This document shows, piece after piece, positions 11,009 through 22,513 of a DNA stretch of 64,000 nucleotides. The DNA is from Silene latifolia. Taxonomy: Eukaryota > Streptophyta > Magnoliopsida > Caryophyllales > Caryophyllaceae. Every line of letters begins with the position of its first letter. The stretch's first letter is position 1. The translations under genes were made by a program, and so were the position numbers. The notes beneath the pieces were generated by a model, which worked only from the letters and a program-made list of their open reading frames with translations, made no database searches and was not told the DNA's origin. Location of the stretch: the NCBI RefSeq assembly GCF_048544455.1, contig NC_133530.1, positions 16,421,748-16,485,747 on the forward strand. The letters are read 5' to 3'.

Positions 11009-13964
11009 TAGTTTTAAACCCGTGCAAATTGCACGGATTGCTGTTTCAAATTTTGTTATGTTCATCTGATGTCAAATAATTATGAAGTTTTCAACAAAGT
11101 CATATTTAAGATTTGCAATTTGAGTTATAATTTCATCTAGATTTAGTGAGCTTGTACATAATTGATCACCTAGTAATGATATAGTAATGTTATCAATTAA
11201 ACTTATATTCAAAATAAATCAAAACATAATATACTCGTGTAGTTTTGCAATTTAGCTCAAAATATATCAAAATAATAAACTTGGTAGGATGAATTTTTAT
11301 ATTAACTAATAACTATATTTCTTTTAAAGTAAATTATCTTTACAAATAATTTTTTACATTAAAGCAATAACATCTATCTACTTTTTATTAAACAACAATT
11401 TGAACCCGCGTAAATTGTTAAACCCGTTTTTCATTTTGTCAAACTCGTGTACATTTGTAGAAACCATGCAAGCGAGAAAATAAAAATTTTCACCTTGCAC
11501 GTTTTAAATGAAAATTTTACCTCGTTTTTCTTATCGTTAATTAGTCAAATAGGACAAAAAAAAAATGGTGACCCGTGCACATTTAAAATGATTTAATACA
11601 CACAATAATACAATTATTACCAAGCAATATTTTATCTGTTTTTGTTATCTTTTAAAATACGTACAATTATTTATTTTTCTTTTGATTTTAATGACTTTAC
11701 TGTAATTTATAGTGCCGATTTGATGTGATTTTTTTTTCAATTAATACATACAAAAATGCTCATATTTTTTTTTACCAATTGTTAAATATGTTTCTATGGA
11801 GGTATAAATCCAACCCAACCAACACTTTTTTTCGGGGTGATATGGTGATACACCCCTCCGTTATAATTTACAACGGTTATAAGCAAGACTAATTGAAAAT
11901 GGATACATGAAATATTGAGCTCATATATATATTGTTGGTGTACAAATGTAGCCCATATAATTACCATTAAAAAATCCTAGCCCTACACTCCATATATATT
12001 TAACATATACTCTTCCACCGTAAATAAACTTCTTGTTACAGATTCTCATAATTTCTACCCAACATACACCAATTTAGCACTCACTTTTAATTCTTCTTAA
12101 TTTTTTTTAACCAATGAGTTCACTCTCTCGTTCAAATTCTTTTTGAATCATTAATCCCTATTTATTCCTTACTCAAGATTGACCTCATTCCTCAATTAAA
12201 TCAAACCATTTGATCTAAGGGTAGATTATAAGGATTTCAAACATAATAATATTTATGTATTTGGCTCATCGACCGATCCCCCATTTTCAATTGATATTTT
12301 TGTGTATGCATTTTATAAACACGTTTTCCAATCATTTTTTTTAGAAAATTAGTTTGTTTGCCTTTCTAAAATCCTAATAATTTCCTCAATCTTAGTATTT
12401 TAATATTTCGCACCTGATTCAAAAATTATTTATGTGAATGTTTTACTTATAAGCTTAACTTCGTAGATCGAACAACCGATTTACTGATATCGTCTTCCAT
12501 GAGATTTTTTGTATCATTTTTTTTTAATCATTATTATTAGTAGTTCTATTTTCTATTTTTCCTTTTCGGTTTTAAGTCCTTTTTTTTCTTTTTTTCTGTC
12601 AAATTAACAAAGGGGTATTTAACAAATTGATTATTTACTGATTGTTTTTATTAAGTAAATGTTATTTTTTATATCATTTTTAACTTAACAATAATATTTG
12701 TTAATATTAATCAAATTAATAATGTACAATTTACAATAGTGATACGTAGCAAATTCATTTTTCTAAATGAAATGTTAGGATAGAACATGGGTGGATCCCT
12801 TGTATAAAAATAAAAATAAAAATATGCACTTTTAATCACATGCCGAGACATCAGCACTGTGATTGTTTGTTTAATAAATAGGATATTGATAAACCGTCTT
12901 ATTATTTTTTTATAAATAAGGGGGGAGTAAGAATTTGGGAAACAATAAACCCAAGCCAAAATAAAAGCCCAATTGATATAAATCCGTTGGCTTTTGTGCT
13001 TGCATATAATCCCTCTTGGGATTTTACCCTAATCTTTCTCCTAGTAGATTTCACCTTATTTATAAAAAAAATAAAAGGTAGAATTCACCCTAGTATTACG
13101 GTCAATCTCCCTCAAGCTCCCTATTTTTCCCTCACTCGCAATCTCCCTCAAGCTCCCTATTTTCCCTCACCCAACAAACCTGCTTCTATAGTCCATAGTC
13201 ACTCCATTTTCCTCCTTCAACTACCCATTCAATCTCACCTATTTCCCCATTTGTCTCTATAAATTGGCTCTAGTGCAATCTGTCCATAAAATCATATATT
13301 GCCGCTGTATTATTTTTTAAAATTGTAGATCTACCCAATTTTTTCAAAGGTAATACGGAGTACTAAAATAATTATTTTTATGTCGCAATATCGTTTTTTA
13401 ATCATATTTTTACTCTTTAATCATTACTTTTATACATCTTTTTAAGTTTAAGTAAGTTTTCACTTTTTTTAAATTTTTTTATTGTTATACTCTAACTTTC
13501 TGGATTTGATACTTTCGTGTATTGAGGTCATCGCTGATTTTTTTTTCTAAGCAAATTATAATTTATGTTTTTAAGAATTTTTTTCACTTTTTTAAAAATT
13601 ATTAAAACTTCGTTATTTTTCAAATTGGATTTCTGTATTTATTTTGAATCTGATGATAATAATTCTAATCTTTTCTAACTTAATTGATTAATTTAATTAG
13701 TAAGAAAAAAATTGATGAATCGATTTGATCAGATAATTATTATCGTTATCTGGCAGAATATTAATTCATTGTAATTCAATGTATATGGCATTATAAAAAT
13801 ACTTGTGCAGTGAATATTTGTATATTTGTTGCATACATGGCTAATTAATTACCACATAGAACGTGGTCCTTAAAATAAGGAAGAAAAAGTTGTTTTTTTG
13901 ACTTGTTGACTTTCAACCACAGAGCGCCACATAGGCTCTGTGGTTGTTGCTTTAATAAATAGGA
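11009..13964 (-). mobile_element. Non-autonomous Helitron (2956 bp), absent from the right arm
   Basis: On the minus strand it starts TCCTATTTATTAAAGC and ends with a stem (CCGTGCAATTTGCACGGG) followed by TTTAAAACTAG. These are the 5' TC and 3' hairpin-CTRR signatures of Helitrons. It sits exactly between A (11008) and T (13965), and the right arm shows the empty site GAGATTAATTGTTTAAG in reverse complement near 57335-57351. No Rep or helicase domain was found. A second 5'-like end (TCCTATTTATTAAAC, about 12882 reading left) lies inside. Confidence 0.9.
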
Positions 13965-14077
13965 TTGTTTAAGTTTATGCATAAGTGTAACATTATTAGT
14001 ATGAAAAATGTTGACATTTTTATAGCCTTGTGTAATTGTGTGTTACTTAACACAACTCACAAAGATGTGAGTAAATA

Positions 14078-14199
14078 CCGAAGAGGTCTTAGCCTACTGG
14101 TTAAGACAGAGGTATTGGGGACAATAGGTCTCAGGTTCGAATCCCTCTTCCCCACTATTATAATGCGACTAAATGCCGCTTCGATTGACCAAAAAAAAA
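14078..14199 (+). mobile_element. tRNA-derived SINE, present in both arms
   Basis: It starts CCGAAGAGGTCTTAG and carries an A box (TAGCCTACTGGTTAAGA), a B box (GGTTCGAATCC), a short body and an A-run. The direct repeats AAGATGTGAGTAAATA flank it at 14062-14077 and 14199-14214, overlapping the tail by a base. The same SINE with the same duplication occurs at 57109-57230 on the opposite strand, so it predates the inverted duplication. It is not a tRNA gene: the acceptor stem does not close and an A-tail follows. Confidence 0.9.
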
Positions 14200-14214
14200 A
14201 GATGTGAGTAAATA

Positions 14215-15066
14215 GACCTAATATAGGATGGATGTTATTGATTGAATAAGTGATAGGTCGTTGATCATTTTCATCATTGGCCAATATTTTTTTATTTTAA
14301 ATTTGTTTCTCATATATTTTTATCATTAACCGTGTCAATTTCACATGAACCACTTAACGTAGGCCCTGATTTTTTCTTTTGGATTAATTTATTTATTTTA
14401 TCGTCATATATTTATTTTATTGCAATAATAATTGATTATATAATACGATCGATGTTGTAACAAAAAAATATTATAGTGACGTAATGTGATTATTTTTTTG
14501 CGAGATAACTTATTTTAACAATAAAATCCTAAAATTAGAATTTAGAATTTACTTTGATTTTTATTTGTTGTTTGAGTCGTTTAATTTACTTTGAAGTTTG
14601 AAAGACAAATTTTGATGTATGTTTGTGGTGCTCTAGTTTGTATTTAACGCTACAAATTGCTTAGACGTTTACTTTTTTCTTTTTTAAATAAGAAATAATA
14701 TTGTAACATGTTAAAATTCTTTTAAAAGAGGGAATGGTGTAATGTGGTGGTTTTTTTTTCTTTCTTGTTAATAAATGACTTGCTGATGTGGAGATGAGTT
14801 GTGTAAATAGATGAAAATATTGATGTGGCATTAAAATAGGTGTTTAGTTTGTCTTTTAATTATTATATATATAGATATGTTAATTGTCCATTGGTGTTAT
14901 TTTTGAGGTGCAAGAAAAAGAGAGAATAAAAATATGAAATGTTAATTCGAATACACCTTCATATTTCTCGTGTAGTCTCTCCATCCAAGTCATATCTAGA
15001 GATTCAAATGTATTCTATGTAATATCTTAATTGTCCATGGGTGTTATTGTTTGTCTCGATTGTCTA
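14215..15066. other. AT-rich non-coding stretch shared by both arms
   Basis: No gene was seen. The right-arm counterpart (56164-57092) carries an extra segment of about 65 bp near 57020-57085 that is missing here. The phrase TTAATTGTCCAT(T/G)GGTG occurs at 14880 and 15029, and again at 10747. Confidence 0.6.
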
Positions 15067-18000
15067 TCCTATATCTATCTATATTATTAAAGGAAGCTTT
15101 TTTCGAGCGATTATAGAGACTCCAAGTTTCCTGAACGACTTTCGACCAATAAAATAAAAGATAATATCTAAATTAAAAGTATAATAAAATATCTTTATTT
15201 ATATTTATTTAATCTAACTAAATCACTAAAATAAAATAGATAGAAATTTATCTACTACGAGAGGAAAAAATTATCCACCAAGTAACATAAGAATATATAA
15301 CACATTATTTTATTATTATATCTAATTCTTCAAAACAAGTTGTACGTAAACATACAACTGTTAAAAACACTTTTATCTTTTTACATTTCTTAACTGTATT
15401 TGGATCAAATACGTGTTTTTTTTAATAAGAATTCTTCTTTCATTAAAAGTCTATATTAAGAAGGAAATACATGCATATTTGGCTATTTATACCTCTCTGA
15501 TAATAATTATGTACCATTGTTTTGTATCCCACCCATTTATCGCTTCACTTGATTGTTAATTTGGTTCTCTTTCATTATTTTGATAATATTTTTTTTTCGT
15601 GATTTCAGTGAACTAAAACAATTGAATTGAATTTCATTATGGTGGATCGATTGACGGTAAGCTTTTTTTAGCATCAAACTCTCGAACTCTCAATATTTGC
15701 GTTTACTTCCCTATCCTAATCATTTGTTTACCTTTGATTAATATACCTCTCACTTGAAAAGCATCTTGATAGTAAATGTTTTTATTTGTTGATTTTCACA
15801 AACTAAGTACGTAGTATATTATGGCTGTGAATTGCTACTGCATTTTGGTTTTTATTGCGCAGGGAAGGGTATATGTACGTTTCCTCATAGATTTTTTTGA
15901 TGAATATCATCAATCTCATGGAGTGATGATCAAAGTATATTCTTTTGTTTTTTTATTGGTTCAGATATTGTGAAGTATAACTTTTTAAGAGTGTACAACA
16001 AAAAAGCGGATCAATTATAATATTTATAAGGTAAATATATTTGTACAATTGGCTTAGCGTTCATGCGAAGTTCTCTAAATAAATTAATGAGTTGGGGATT
16101 GGAAGGTACGCTGATCTAATGGAACGAGTTCAAGTTGTGAGATTAGACTTCTACTACTCCAACCGTAAAAGTATGCCAACGAATTTATAACTTGCAAGCA
16201 CAAGAACGAGACTTGCTTATTATCGCTTATTGTTTAATAGAAAAGGCTTTGTTATATCGACTATCGAGATCATCAGGCAAATTTTTTGTTCTAATGGTAA
16301 ATTTGATATGATGTTTTAAGATATGTAAAGGTACACAATACTTATATTACAAGGAATTTCACTTTAAGTTGGTCCTCAATGTCATCTTATTTTAGCACTT
16401 CCCTTTATGTATGGTGCAAGAACTTCGTTCGTCACCCCATGTAATTCATAGTTTACATATTTGAGATTTTAATCAGTATGTTATCAAATTTTAATATTTC
16501 TCATATGTATCTAAGCATTGCAATTGCATTATGGTTGTTAAGAGCTCAGTATGTTATTCCTATCAAATTTAAATATTTCTCATATGTATCGAAACCATGC
16601 AATTGCATTATGGTTGTTAAGAGCTCATGAGCAAAAGAAAATTCCGCCGATTTAAAAGTACTACATGGAATAAAACACAAATTCTCATTTGGGACGATCG
16701 ATATGCATCACAAGCTTGTTATTGGGAATAAAATATGTTTGAATTATTGTAATTAATTTCTTATTCTTATATAAAAGATAAAAGATTAAGGGAAATCTAA
16801 ATAATTAGGAATTCAAAAAAGTAACGGTTAAAAACGTAAAGGAAATGCTAGAGTTAACCACACAAGAGTAGAGATATACCAAACACGAAACACAAATACC
16901 AAACATAGATACAAAACACGTTGACTATGATAAAAACTATACGTCGTACTTCAAGCTTATCAACCACTTATCATACTACACATTATGGAATGTGGTGGTA
17001 CCTAAGGTTTGTTTAGTTATTGCCGCCATAAACTCCAACCAATCGAGAGTATTGTATCATTGTCCTGTTATTATACTGTTATTATACGGAGTACCAATTA
17101 AGAAATGAATATAGAATTTTAATTAATCGAAAAATGTGAGAGTTTAAAAAGTTTCAACCACCTTATAAGTTATAACTACACAAAGACAATGAAAGATATA
17201 GTCATACTTGAGCACTAGCTGCCTTGATATAATTTAACTTTCATTTTTCAAGAGATATATTATACTCCCTCTCATCCACTCTTTTCTTCCCATTTGAAGT
17301 GGGCACGGAGATTAAGGGTGAGGAGTATAATATTGATAAAGATATGAGTGGGGTTTGATAATTGGAGAGAGGTATGAATAGTTAGGATTAAATATTAATA
17401 AAGGAGATGGGTGGGGTTTGGTTATTGGAGAGAGGTAGGAATAATTAGAATTAAATATTAAGAAAGGATATAGTGGGGTTTGATGAGTGGAGAGAGGTAG
17501 GAGTATAATATTAATAAAAATTTCTCAAAAAGGAAAGGGGAAGAAAACCTGAATAATCCGTTTTAGAAAATAGGGAAGAAAAGAGTGGAGGGGGGGGGAG
17601 TATAATTTAAAATTATAAATGTAAAAAATTAATGATACATAACACGTTATCACAAATTTATAATCATCAATCGACTTATTTAGATGAATTGATAATGTAA
17701 AGGTTAAAGATTGATGGTTTGATCCAACGATATATTTGTGTATATTATAATATCCCACGTGTGCCATAAGGGCACACATTAATAAATCAAATATTGAAAG
17801 ATTCATAGGATATTCCCACCACGTTAGAAAAACCCTATTTTTCTGTAAATACATTATACACGATAGAATATTACAAATAGGCCCGTGCATCGCACGGGCA
17901 TTAAATCTAGTATATATATATATAACTGGGTTGAAACGCTGTGGATGCGCCACGTGGCGTATTCAACCTTAATTACACGCATTAATTACAGTTAATTATT

Positions 18001-18901
18001 AAATACGAACATAATAAATATTGCATAGTTACACGCATTAATTACAAAATTGTAGGCTCATTACTACTATGATATTTTCAAGACAATCTACGGAGTACTA
18101 TCTTAAATGTATCTACACTACATAGAAATATGCATGTACATATGAATATATGATGTCTAGGTGTTGAAAATGTGTCAAATACCAATCCCTTATTCATATT
18201 CATTGTATAGAAACACCCATTAAATATATTAGATGCATTGATAATTTGATAAGGTGCATGGCCCTCAAAGTCGACATGCATATAAATATGGTGTTCTAAG
18301 TTTTTGATTCTCATCACATACAACTACTTTTTTTTTCTCCTTGATATTATAGTTTAACAAACCTATATTATTCAAGATTTTCATTCTTTTTTTTATCATC
18401 CCAATATTTTTTAAGCTACGAAGATACAGAATGGCAAGTTCGGGGAAAATAACAAAAATGATTATACATGAAAATAGGTCGTTGAATTGACGATGAGTGA
18501 GAATTCAATGTTGCATCTTTAGGGAGTAGTGAAATTATGCAACGGGTGTATAGGTAATAATATTAATAAATGAAATTTTGTTGATTATTGGTATCAATTA
18601 TATTAATTATATGTTGGTTTTGACTATTGCATTGCAAGGAATCAAGGATAACTGCTGTTTTTGAGCGCAAAGGATAAGAAATTGGTGATGATATCACTAA
18701 AAAAATAAGCGCCTATTACTACATATTTACTTACCACCCAAAATGTATGTCCACGTCTTATTCACGCCCTTTTAATTTGCATTTAGTGATGAACACATCG
18801 AGTCTATGCACTTTTATTTTTCCTGTTATTCAATCACGAAGAATGCACGTGAACAACAACCCGGCCGTTAAGACACGAAATATCTTATCTAGCTTAGTAG
18901 A

Positions 18902-19004
18902 TTACTCCCATTCATTCATCGCAATCATTTATTTACATTTAATTTAAACAAAAATGCTCATCGCAAAAAAATATAAAAAGTAAATAATGGGACGGAGCGA
19001 GTAT
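18902..19004. mobile_element. Small Stowaway-like MITE inside the Helitron
   Basis: It begins TTACTCCCATTCATTCATCG and ends in the near-inverse GGGACGGAGCGAGTAT. The ends match the CTCCGTCCC consensus of Stowaway MITEs. Confidence 0.55.
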
Positions 19005-19322
19005 AAAAAGACTCAAATAAAATGCAGAGTAGTATACAAGTATATGGATTGTTGCGTTGACATAAAAACAATTACGTTTTTTACTACTCCGTTATTATTA
19101 GTCCATGGAGAATAAATGACATGTTAATATGCCGAAATCAGAATTGGAGTGCCCAATGTCTTTCATAAAGTCTACAACTAATTCTTAACCTTTTAATTAG
19201 AGTAAAATTTGGTATTTAGTTCGTATGTAAAAATTAAAATTAAAATTATCTTATACTTTCTATAAAGTAGTTTATATGATAAATGTAAAATATATACATT
19301 TGCATGTAGTTTTATGCATATA

Positions 19323-19525
19323 CGTTCTCCGTCCCGGTCAATTGTTATCCTTTGGTTTTGGTACAAAGACCAAGGAAAAAGAAGGGGGACAATAATAATG
19401 ACAAGTGGACCCAATTGAGATCAAATTGCTCATCAAATGCATTTCTAAAATAGAAAGGAAAACAATTGACTAAGACACTCTAAAATGGAATAGGATATGA
19501 CAACAAATAACCGAGACAGAGGGAG
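19323..19525. mobile_element. Stowaway-like MITE inside the Helitron
   Basis: It starts CGTTCTCCGTCCCGGTCAAT and ends in the imperfect inverse AATAACCGAGACAGAGGGAG, with TA on both flanks. Confidence 0.75.
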
Positions 19526-19683
19526 TAATATTTTAATAGTATTAAAATTAAAAACATACAAACAACTCCCATTGATACAGTCATTAATTACAACTATTTA
19601 TTAAATATGAACATAATAAATACTGTATAAATCTCAGCAAGTTTTAACTATAGTTCAATAAATGTTACGGTTTTTATTAAATT

Positions 19684-19920
19684 ATACTTCGTTCCAAATA
19701 ATTGACGTTTTTTTTACGAGGCAATACTTTGAATCCAATTTTTACAAAAATACATTGGTTGAAATTTTATAAAAATTACACCATAAATTTCTTTACGGAT
19801 AGAGCTTTAATATGAGTATACGATTCAATATATTATGTTATATATTTTAAGATATATTGAAAAAAGAATTGAGTGTATCGAAAAGTAAGAATGACAATTA
19901 AAAAAGAATAGAGGGAGTAT
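19684..19920. mobile_element. Stowaway-like MITE inside the Helitron
   Basis: The ends ATACTTCGTTCCAAATAATT and its diverged inverse (AATTAAAAAAGAATAGAGGG) define an element of about 237 bp. It is degenerate, so the limits are approximate. Confidence 0.6.
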
Positions 19921-21312
19921 TATAACTACGATTATTTGATTCTAAATTTAGTAAAAAAAATATTTTAATAAAAATTCTAAAATGTAAATACATATAAGAT
20001 TTTATGAGGGCTTAAAAAGTGTGATAGCGATCATGTATGTACACATTGATAGATAATGCATTTTTATTAAATATTTTATATGTATTTTAAAATACTTTGA
20101 TGTTATATCTCAAAAAATTATACTTGAGAAAAAGTTCAATCTATTTTATTTATAAATAAAATCTTAAACACCATTATATATAGTTGTGTAAAAACAACTT
20201 GCAACTTTCTTATAAATATGTCGAACCATATATATTTGATACATAAGCATCATACGTTATACATAAAAAAAAATGAAACAAAGAAGCATAAAATTGTATT
20301 CTCATCCTTTTGAACAACTATTAATTGATCATTTGAAAAAATAACGTATGGTGAAATGATCTAATTTAAGAACTTAAAGTTGATTGTTATATTATTCGAA
20401 TACATTTTATTTTAATTAATATGATATTAAATATTACTAATATTTATACAATGTATATGGGAAAGAGTAATAGAAATTCGACATAACGAGAAATATAGAA
20501 AAAACTTTATGTGACATGTATGTTTTTAACAATAGCAAAATTTATCGCAAAAGTTTTTATATGTACATACTAAATAGAAGAACATATCACGAGCTCAAAT
20601 GAACATAGATGATATGGTAACGAGAATGTATGTGTCATGTGGCATGACATCCATATGAATATTCACCACAAAATTAAAGATATTAGACATTTGCGTGATA
20701 AAATACATGAGGAAGAGAAAAAAGATAATTCTTTTTCTAAATATTATCGTCAAATAATCATTGTATACTTATTTATAAAACATTGATCCCGCAGAATAAA
20801 CTAAGCTTATTACTTATAATATATTTTTATGGAGTATGTATTTTATTTAAAAGTTAAACCATAAACACTAATATTTGAAAAAAATTAATCTATTTCTATT
20901 TATGACTAAAAATATAAAATGTCATATATCAATTCTAATATTTTTTTTTTTCAATTATAATAATAAAAATATTCAAACAGGTCGCGCGAAGCGCGGGATA
21001 CTACCTAGTTTATAAAACAAAGATAAGTCTCCATAGCTTCATTTTAACAACCAAAACCCTACGTATGTATTAACCTTAAAAACCAATTAAAATTGCATGA
21101 ATTCTCATTAGAAAAACAGAAATATATATATGCTTAGGATGGAGACCAACAGAGGTTCTCAACTCAACAAAATGGAACGAAATAAGAGAAAATAACAAAC
21201 ATAATCAATCTAGCATGCATGTAATAAACAGCTAGACTCTTATAACATAAACAAACACTCTTGAAAAGAAAAGGAAATTAAAAACGATAATAAGTCAACA
21301 ATATTGTGGCAC

Positions 21313-21816
21313 TTAAGGCAATAAATCAGGGTCAATCATGACCGACGGAGGCAACGCCGCTTCTAATGGTGAATCAACAACAGGCAGGACCGACTCCAGA
21401 GGATTATTGTTGTTGTTGTTGTTGTTGTTGTTGTTTTTACCTTGTTGTTGTTGTTGTCCTCGTGGTCTTTTTGGTCCTCGTGGTTTTTTGGGTTTTTTTG
21501 GTTTCTTTGGTTTTTTGGGTTTTTTGGGTTTTTTTGGTTGTTGTTGTTGACGACTGGTTGTTTTGGGAGGGGTTGAAGGTGTTGGTGGTAAATCAACACT
21601 AGTTGCTGGCACGGGTGGTTCAATAGAAGGTTGTGGTGGTAGGACTTGCTCCAGAGGAGTTGCTTGTGGTGCAACGGATTGTGTTGTGGGAAGCTGAACT
21701 GAATTTTTGGTTTTGTTGTTATCGGATTCAGCATAAACATTTCTAGCCAACGCGACGAGGGCTAGAACTAAAATGCCTAATACCATAGTAGTATTTTTTT
21801 GGGTTATTGCCCTCAT
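21313..21816 (-). CDS. Secreted proline/lysine-rich low-complexity protein, left-arm copy
   Basis: This intronless 167-residue frame has a clear signal peptide: MRAITQ, a hydrophobic core at 11-24, likely cleavage after VYA (residue 29). The mature part is proline-rich (40-86), then QQQQ, six PKK triplets (94-111), a PRGPKRPRG block, QQQQQ, eleven Asn (128-138) and a 29-residue tail ending IDPDLLP. A motif PLE-x-x-LP occurs three times (54-60, 139-145, 150-156). No domain family was recognised; a basic cell-wall protein or a secreted peptide precursor are both possible. The start is supported by a TATA box 72-79 bp upstream and by an identical copy in the other arm. Met11 is an alternative start that would shorten the signal peptide. 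Confidence 0.8.
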   Translation of the reverse strand: MRAITQKNTTMVLGILVLALVALARNVYAESDNNKTKNSVQLPTTQSVAPQATPLEQVLPPQPSIEPPVPATSVDLPPTPSTPPKTTSRQQQQPKKPKKPKKPKKPKKPKKPRGPKRPRGQQQQQGKNNNNNNNNNNNPLESVLPVVDSPLEAALPPSVMIDPDLLP

Positions 21817-21887
21817 TTTTGAGAGGTGAGAGCAAATTAGATGTGTATAATTAAGGTTGGATTATTAAGCTGAATAATACCTTGCTC

Positions 21888-21895
21888 TATTTATA
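21888..21895 (-). promoter_or_regulatory. TATA box of the left secreted-protein gene
   Basis: It reads TATAAATA on the minus strand, 72-79 bp before the ATG. Transcription would start about 30 bp downstream, leaving a short leader. The identical site precedes the right-arm copy. Confidence 0.75.
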
Positions 21896-21896
21896 T

Positions 21897-22513
21897 ACAT
21901 TAAAATCATGTAAAATGTAGTCTTAATCACGTTTGTAAATAGTGATGAACTTGTGCTTCTCCACTATTTCATGTTGCTCATTTTATTCCCAAGATTATCA
22001 TGGATTTTGTTGTCAGTTTGTTATCTTTCGTTAAATTTAATTATTTTTATTTCCACTAAAAACCATTAATATTTGATTATAATATTCTTATTTTTGGTTA
22101 GTTAATCGGTTTTTCTAATGTGTTGATCAGGATCGGAGTATCCCCTTATCGACAACTGAGACAATCTCTATCGAGATCGAAGGCAATTTAATGGGTAGAC
22201 ATTTGATTTTTTCATTTTGAGAGGTCGTAAATCGAATCTCTGACCACTTGTTTAAAAATGAGAGCCCTTACAAGTTACCATTTATACCAACCAACTTTAG
22301 TATAACCGATTATATTATATTGTTGATGGTTGTGATGCTGAACATTCTTGAATAAGTAATTTCTCTTAATTGCCGGCTACTAATCATCTTATTAATATAA
22401 AATTTTCCATTATGTTAATTATTAATGTTAATCTTATTCTCAAGACAGACAAGGTCCTAAATTTTTAATAAAAGTGTATTTTAAGGGAGTAATTTTAGAA
22501 AAAAAAAAGTATA
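21897..22513. other. Upstream region of the secreted-protein gene, no further gene seen
   Basis: This AT-rich non-coding sequence is mirrored at 54652-55272. It separates the promoter from the CACTA terminus; regulatory elements beyond the TATA box could not be identified. Confidence 0.5.

Larger units (their letters stand above)
15067..21008 (+). mobile_element. Helitron (5942 bp) with two 3' ends, absent from the right arm
   Basis: It starts TCCTATATCTATCTATATTA and ends in a CGCGC-GAA-GCGCG stem, GGGATACTAC and CTAG, inserted between A (15066) and T (21009). The right arm has the intact target (TATAAA/TAGACA junction at 56163/56164). A second, textbook Helitron 3' end (hairpin GCCCGTGCATCGCACGGGC at 17881-17899, then CTAG at 17907-17910 before T) lies inside. 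It may be a shorter Helitron that read through its terminator. No Rep/helicase was recognised, so it is non-autonomous. Several MITEs lie in 18.9-19.9 kb. Confidence 0.88.

Noticed and set aside
14078..14160. A tRNA gene
   Set aside because: A and B boxes are present, but the acceptor stem does not close, an A-tail follows, and 16-bp target duplications flank it: it is a SINE.
21338..21602. Overlapping open frames on the other strand and in other frames of the secreted-protein gene
   Set aside because: They are shadows produced by the low-complexity CAA/AAC and CCAAAA tracts. Only the 167-residue frame has a signal peptide, a TATA box and sensible composition.
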